Source: JAAZZY01 sp964612505 | GTDB taxonomy: Bacteria > Chlamydiota > Chlamydiia > Chlamydiales > JAAZZY01 | Assembly (NCBI GenBank): GCA_964612505.1 | Contig: CAZTEX010000008.1 | Coordinates: 21,513 to 85,512 of the forward strand | Length of the DNA stretch: 64,000 nt | Direction: 5' to 3' | In this document: positions 61,301-64,000 of the stretch, one piece after another | How the letters are laid out: each line of letters begins with the position of its first letter | Position numbering within the stretch: position 1 is the first letter of the stretch | Translations under genes and position numbers: made by a program | The notes under the pieces: model-generated | The model's input: the letters and a program-made list of their open reading frames with translations, nothing else | Told to the model about the DNA's origin: nothing | Database searches by the model: none

Positions 61301-61544
61301 CTATACAGAAATGGTCGATCGCTATGGAAGAGCGCCAGATCCTGTCTTATGGCTTTACCATATACAGCGTTTTAAAGTGTTTGCGGGTGCTAGGAAATTT
61401 ACAGAAATTAGTTATAAAAAAAATTACTTTATAGCAAAACAGCGGGTTAAAGGAGACATAGTGGAGCATAAAATTCCCTATGTGATGCCTAAAGAGCCTC
61501 ATCTTTTTGAAGAAGAACTAATTTCTTTGTTAAAAAACACATAG
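58347..61544 (+). CDS. mfd: Transcription-repair coupling factor Mfd
   Basis: A 1065-residue translocase that starts with GTG at 58347, overlapping the alaS stop by four bases. UvrB-like modules fill the N-terminal 350 residues. The RNA-polymerase-binding CarD-like domain begins near FMELEPGDFVVHLQHGVGRY. The helicase motor shows Walker A VCGDVGYGKTEVAMRAAFK, DEEQRFG, LSATPIPRT and YQLRGRVGRWNRKAY, and the TRCF C-terminal part follows. It pushes stalled RNA polymerase off damaged DNA and recruits UvrA. Somewhat shorter than E. coli Mfd (1148), with no visible motif loss. Confidence 0.97.
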   Translation: MIDQFSKLATFETFKTKLKEKKSLLLPDLWQAPKALLLALIASVTHRQVFFITSIGHEATYLTDLSNIENLNLLDLPSWESLPSENIEPSPDITGERARVLDALLRKPEKQIVITSLQSVLIPVLEKEQFEKLSIALKVSQEVKFNELVEKLAALGYERTTLVNDKGQFAVRGGIIDIFPSSETQPIRIEFFGDEIESMRAFDPVHQVSVQECHSVEIFANKELKLLQERASFCSIFSYLSKEAIVVLDDPLLLKQKYLELSKAFNLEHKHIFNWEKMIEYISPFQKIVFQGELSKTLFANLEKLEIGICPFDQIFPAKTKIVHQNDHTYLVRLPQLGYNDYRFHYLCQGDHEVEMLQKQMLESYQKVPENVLFTTGNWSSSWVFPQEKEAYISSAEVTQRYIIKRKKQRTSYHSTPIEFMELEPGDFVVHLQHGVGRYLGCERHKNYLGYEIDYLNLEYAEGAKLFVPLDQAHLVSKYIGAKNEKPKLHQIGGKSWLRTKVQTERAIVDYASELLSLYAKRAIKDGVVYPPDSQDYIDFEKEFPYKETEDQLRAIEAIKEDFSSGKPLDRLVCGDVGYGKTEVAMRAAFKAVADGGFQVAVLVPTTILAMQHFETFSERMGNFPVKVAALSRFVHKAQQKETLEGLQKGTIDIVIGTHRVISKDVHFKNLGLIIIDEEQRFGVKAKEQLRAMRIGADCLTLSATPIPRTLYMSLVGARDISLINSPPQDRLPIQTQIVEEDMNVIKQAILREIMRDGQVYMVHNRVASIYRYAEKIQNLVPEAKIIIGHGQMSADDLDEVFHTFKNKEANVLIATTIIESGVDIPNANTIIIDRADTYGLADLYQLRGRVGRWNRKAYAYFIIQKNKMLLEISQKRMAALMESSGYGGGLKIAMRDLEIRGAGEILGTSQSGHVSAIGFHLYCKLLKRTILSMQGKAPKTIIETKLDFPVDCRIPDEYIYDLPLRMELYQRLGEAYQMEELHTIYTEMVDRYGRAPDPVLWLYHIQRFKVFAGARKFTEISYKKNYFIAKQRVKGDIVEHKIPYVMPKEPHLFEEELISLLKNT

Positions 61545-61612
61545 CCTAGGGTAAAATAGCTTCCCTAAGCTACAATGAATGGAATAGATTATTTAATAAG
61601 GAATTTTATTTT

Positions 61613-62179
61613 ATGGCGCAAATCTCAATTAGTGATTGCAAGCAAGGTGTAAAAATTGAAATCGATAATCAACCTTATACGATTGTTTCTTTAGAGTTTG
61701 TTAAACCTGGAAAAGGGCAAGCTTTTACACGCACCAGAATTAAAAATTTGTTAACAGGCCGGGTGGTTGAAAAATCATATCGCTCGGGTGAAAAATTAGA
61801 TTTGGCCAATGTAGAAGAAGCGCAAATGCGCATGCTTTATATTGATGGCGACTCGGTCATTTTTATGGATGATACAAGCTTTGAACAAGTCAGCATCCCT
61901 TTATCTCAAATGGGAGATGTTCAGCAGTGGTTAATGCCAGATCTTCTTTATGGAATTATTTTTTATAATGGCAACCCGATTAACGTAGATCCTCCTATTT
62001 TTATGGAACTTGTGATTAAAGAAACTGATCCAGGGGTTCGAGGGGATACAGCTTCAGGTCGCGTGCTTAAAGCAGCAATCACTGAAAGTGGAGCAAAAGT
62101 ACAAATCCCTATTTTTATTGAACAAGGGGAGAAGGTTAAAATTGATACGAGGACAGGTGAATATGTCTCTAGAGCTTAA
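61613..62179 (+). CDS. efp: Elongation factor P
   Basis: The 188-residue three-domain protein rescues ribosomes at polyproline. Domain I has EFVKPGKGQAFTRTRIKNLL, in which Lys34 is the residue that receives beta-lysine in E. coli-type EF-P. The C-terminal signature is KVQIPIFIEQGEKVKIDTRT. The EpmA gene overlaps its 3' end by 17 bases, so the modifying enzyme is made from the same message. AAGGAA precedes the ATG. C. trachomatis efp_2 (CT752, from memory) stands in this neighbourhood. Confidence 0.96.
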   Translation: MAQISISDCKQGVKIEIDNQPYTIVSLEFVKPGKGQAFTRTRIKNLLTGRVVEKSYRSGEKLDLANVEEAQMRMLYIDGDSVIFMDDTSFEQVSIPLSQMGDVQQWLMPDLLYGIIFYNGNPINVDPPIFMELVIKETDPGVRGDTASGRVLKAAITESGAKVQIPIFIEQGEKVKIDTRTGEYVSRA

Positions 62180-63107
62180 AAGTAACCACCTCGAGCTCTT
62201 AAAAGATCGCGCTTTCATGCTAGCAAAAGCAAGAAGGTTTTTTGCCATGAGAGATGTTTTGGAACTTGATTGCCCTATTTTAAGTCCTGCTTCTAACATT
62301 GATGATTCTATTGATCCCATCACTGTTCAGTATTGTCAGACAAAAGTCGGCTTTTTACATACTTCTCCAGAGCTCTTTATGAAAAAAATGTTAGCTAGAG
62401 GGATGGGAGATTGCTATTTTTTAGGTCATGTTTTTAGAGATCACGAAAAAGGAAATAATCACAATATTGAATTTACTATGGTTGAATGGTATCGCCTTGG
62501 TTTGGACTACTGGGGTTTAATCAACGAGACAATTGATTTTGTAAAACTCTTCTTTGATGTACCAGAAGTTCAGATGATTTCTTATTATGATGCTCTCTTA
62601 AAATATACAGGGATCGATTATACAAAAGCAAGTTACCAGGATTTGCAATCTTTTATTGAGAAAAACATGAGTATTAAGCTTGATTTTTCAAAAGAGACGT
62701 TTAGCGATTTACTCATCTTAATTTTTACAGAAAAAGTAGAGCCTTATTTTAAAGAACTCGAATTTGTCGCCCTTATTGATTATCCTAAAGATCAAGCAGC
62801 TTTAGCTAAAATTAGAATGGTGCAAGGTCGAGAAGTTGCTAGCCGCTTTGAACTTTACTATCGAGGAATCGAGCTAGCTAATGGTTATGATGAGCTCAAA
62901 GGGGATCATGAGCTTTATGATCGTTATGTAAAATTGAACCAAAAAAGAAAGGCTTTGAATAAAAAAGAATTGCCTATCGATGAGCAATTTATTGCTGCAA
63001 ACAATCACCTTCCCCAATGTACAGGGGTCGCTGTAGGTTTTGATCGATTAATGATGCTCAGGCATGAGAATGGATCCATTCACGAGGCAATGGCTTTAGT
63101 CGATTAG
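62163..63107 (+). CDS. epmA: EF-P beta-lysine ligase EpmA (GenX/PoxA)
   Basis: The 314-residue protein is a paralogue of the catalytic core of class II lysyl-tRNA synthetase, without its anticodon domain. It has FFAMRDVLELDCPILSPAS, HTSPELFMKKMLARGMGDCY (motif 2 start), YFLGHVFRDHEKGNNHNIEF, and the end GVAVGFDRLMML (motif 3). These are the EpmA hallmarks. It attaches (R)-beta-lysine, or lysine, to Lys34 of EF-P. ATG 62163 fits the family; an ORF from 62088 would read deep into efp in another frame. EpmB, the aminomutase that supplies beta-lysine, is not in the window. Confidence 0.94.
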   Translation: MSLELKSNHLELLKDRAFMLAKARRFFAMRDVLELDCPILSPASNIDDSIDPITVQYCQTKVGFLHTSPELFMKKMLARGMGDCYFLGHVFRDHEKGNNHNIEFTMVEWYRLGLDYWGLINETIDFVKLFFDVPEVQMISYYDALLKYTGIDYTKASYQDLQSFIEKNMSIKLDFSKETFSDLLILIFTEKVEPYFKELEFVALIDYPKDQAALAKIRMVQGREVASRFELYYRGIELANGYDELKGDHELYDRYVKLNQKRKALNKKELPIDEQFIAANNHLPQCTGVAVGFDRLMMLRHENGSIHEAMALVD

Positions 63108-63111
63108 CTTT

Positions 63112-64000
63112 TTACTGACTCGCTTGCGGCTGTTGCGGCTGCATGGCAGCCATTTGCTGGCGCAGGCGCATTAATTGCTCTGGAGAATATTGAGGCGAGC
63201 CATTTTGAGGTTGGTTTTTCTTTTGTTTTTCCTCAATCGCTTTAGCAAATTCTTTAGTCTCATCAGTAGTCCCTTTTTGGGCTTCACTCACAAGATTTGT
63301 GATATCGTTAAAAATTCGATTTGGACTAGCTAGTTCTTGAGCATAGAAAATCACAGGGCACTGAGGATTTGTAAGCTCTATTTCATCAAACTTTTCAGGT
63401 TCTTCTTTGCCATTGACTTCGACTAGTCGATAAAGTTCAACAACCGCTTTATATTTGGTGTTGGCCGAATCTTCAGCAGATCCTCTTTGCCTATCATAGG
63501 CCTGGATAACTACTTTATGTAAGTGAGCGTGTTTGAGCGCTTGAATTTGTACTTCTAAACGATCTCTTCTCGCTTTTGTTTCATTATCTAATTGAATAAG
63601 GGTCTGTTCTAAATCGGTTTCTAACTCTTTTCCTTGATCAAGACTCTCTCTAATTTCTCTGAATTGGTTTCTGAGGTTTTCAAGTTCAGCTTGTTGTAAA
63701 TCTGTTCTGTTATCGATGTTTACTAATGTAGCCATTATTTCATGGAGATGTTCTAAACGATCTTTAAAAGCTGCATTTTGTGAGCGGACTGCCTCTAATT
63801 GAATTTGAATTTCTCTAAGCTGGAACTGCAATTCTTGGAGTTCAGCTTGCAAGCCCATTAAAGTGGATCTTACTGCTTGAGCAGCTCCATCAAATTCTGG
63901 GTCGAGCCGAATGCTAAGCTTAACTTCTTTATTGGTATGGGGATTGAGAGAGCTGATCACTAACGTCGGAATATTACTTTCAGCTTCAAAGGTAAAAGAT
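63112..64000 (-). CDS. Coiled-coil protein of unknown function, 5' end outside the window
   Basis: The reading frame stays open from its stop near 63112 to the window edge. A GTG at 63958-63960 could be a start, but coding-like sequence (FTFEAESNIPTLVISSLN) continues upstream of it, so I treat the gene as cut. The visible 295 residues hold a small N-terminal strand region, a long coiled coil (about residues 30-135 from the GTG, with AELQELQFQLREIQIQLEAV), a domain with IYAQELASPN-like residues, and a Gln/Pro-rich tail. I do not recognise the family. A structural or membrane-peripheral role is possible. Confidence 0.7.
   Translation of the reverse strand, partial: SFTFEAESNIPTLVISSLNPHTNKEVKLSIRLDPEFDGAAQAVRSTLMGLQAELQELQFQLREIQIQLEAVRSQNAAFKDRLEHLHEIMATLVNIDNRTDLQQAELENLRNQFREIRESLDQGKELETDLEQTLIQLDNETKARRDRLEVQIQALKHAHLHKVVIQAYDRQRGSAEDSANTKYKAVVELYRLVEVNGKEEPEKFDEIELTNPQCPVIFYAQELASPNRIFNDITNLVSEAQKGTTDETKEFAKAIEEKQKKNQPQNGSPQYSPEQLMRLRQQMAAMQPQQPQASQ

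Noticed and set aside
61541..61571. TAGCCTAGG...CCTAAGCTA imperfect hairpin after mfd
   Set aside because: Contains a mismatch and no T tract; too weak to call a terminator.
1..64000. CRISPR arrays, insertion sequences, transposases, integrases, prophage genes, rRNA operons
   Set aside because: None seen; the only clear DNA repeats are the 44-bp pair, the LRR units and the 66-bp duplication.

Overview
The window comes from a chlamydia-related bacterium outside the family Chlamydiaceae, most likely an amoeba-associated member of the Parachlamydiales. The evidence is gene content and gene order. Blocks match the gene order I recall for Chlamydia trachomatis: dnaA - two small conserved genes - mraW/rsmH - ftsL-like - pbp3 - murE; gnd - lepA; dnaB - gidA - lplA; rho - coaE - polA - sohB; a DUF2709-like gene - tsaE - dnaQ; and hemG - hemE - tkt - alaS - mfd - efp. 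There is also an NTT-type nucleotide transporter, and the DNA is AT-rich. Extras not expected in Chlamydiaceae include mraZ, pdxST, a large ankyrin protein, an LRR protein with a NEL-type ubiquitin ligase domain, and a LuxR-type regulator. The species cannot be fixed from the sequence alone. A run of 100 N at 17381-17480 shows this is a scaffolded draft assembly.

Layout. 1-3.8 kb: 5' end of dnaA (minus strand), a two-gene unit like CT273/CT274 (the second a TPR, chaperone-like protein), a PseC/DegT-type aminotransferase and a membrane protein with a 22-residue tandem duplication. 3.8-9.2 kb: division/peptidoglycan operon mraZ-rsmH-ftsL-like-ftsI-murE with MraZ operators in front. 9.2-11.8 kb: minus-strand accessory block (SDR, LuxR-type regulator, GNAT) in which SDR and luxR carry an identical 44-bp upstream sequence. 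12-16.3 kb: gnd, a methyltransferase, lepA, a small membrane protein. 16.5-19 kb: the LRR-NEL effector candidate, broken by the assembly gap. 19-24.7 kb: lplA, mnmG, a 29-residue COX24-like gene, an FMN reductase, dnaB and two unknown genes. 24.9 kb: tRNA-Ser(GCU). 25.1-31.9 kb: a secreted unknown, rho, coaE, polA, sohB. 32-37.1 kb: mscS, dedA, pgsA, argS, a leucine-dehydrogenase-like gene. 37.3-39.8 kb: DUF2709-like, tsaE, engB, dnaQ. 40-46.3 kb: pdxST, the ankyrin giant, pgk, a glycine-rich membrane protein. 46.5-48.6 kb: the nucleotide transporter and a Nudix hydrolase. 48.6-52.9 kb: hemG, hemE, tkt on the minus strand. 53-55.5 kb: sixA, a non-coding stretch ending in a strong terminator, an ankyrin-like unknown and a HIT protein. 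55.7-64 kb: alaS, mfd, efp, epmA and the 3' part of a coiled-coil gene that runs off the window.

Most genes are housekeeping. The host-interaction layer is the LRR-NEL protein, the ankyrin proteins, the T3S-chaperone-like TPR gene and the nucleotide transporter. The strongest discovery is the NEL domain: a CxDR catalytic motif and a downstream DELDVHLAY block, both typical of IpaH/SspH ubiquitin ligases, follow the leucine-rich repeats in one reading frame once the N run is removed. The second most interesting locus is the SDR-luxR-GNAT block, with its duplicated promoter and a 19-bp palindrome. C. trachomatis locus numbers are given from memory and should be checked.
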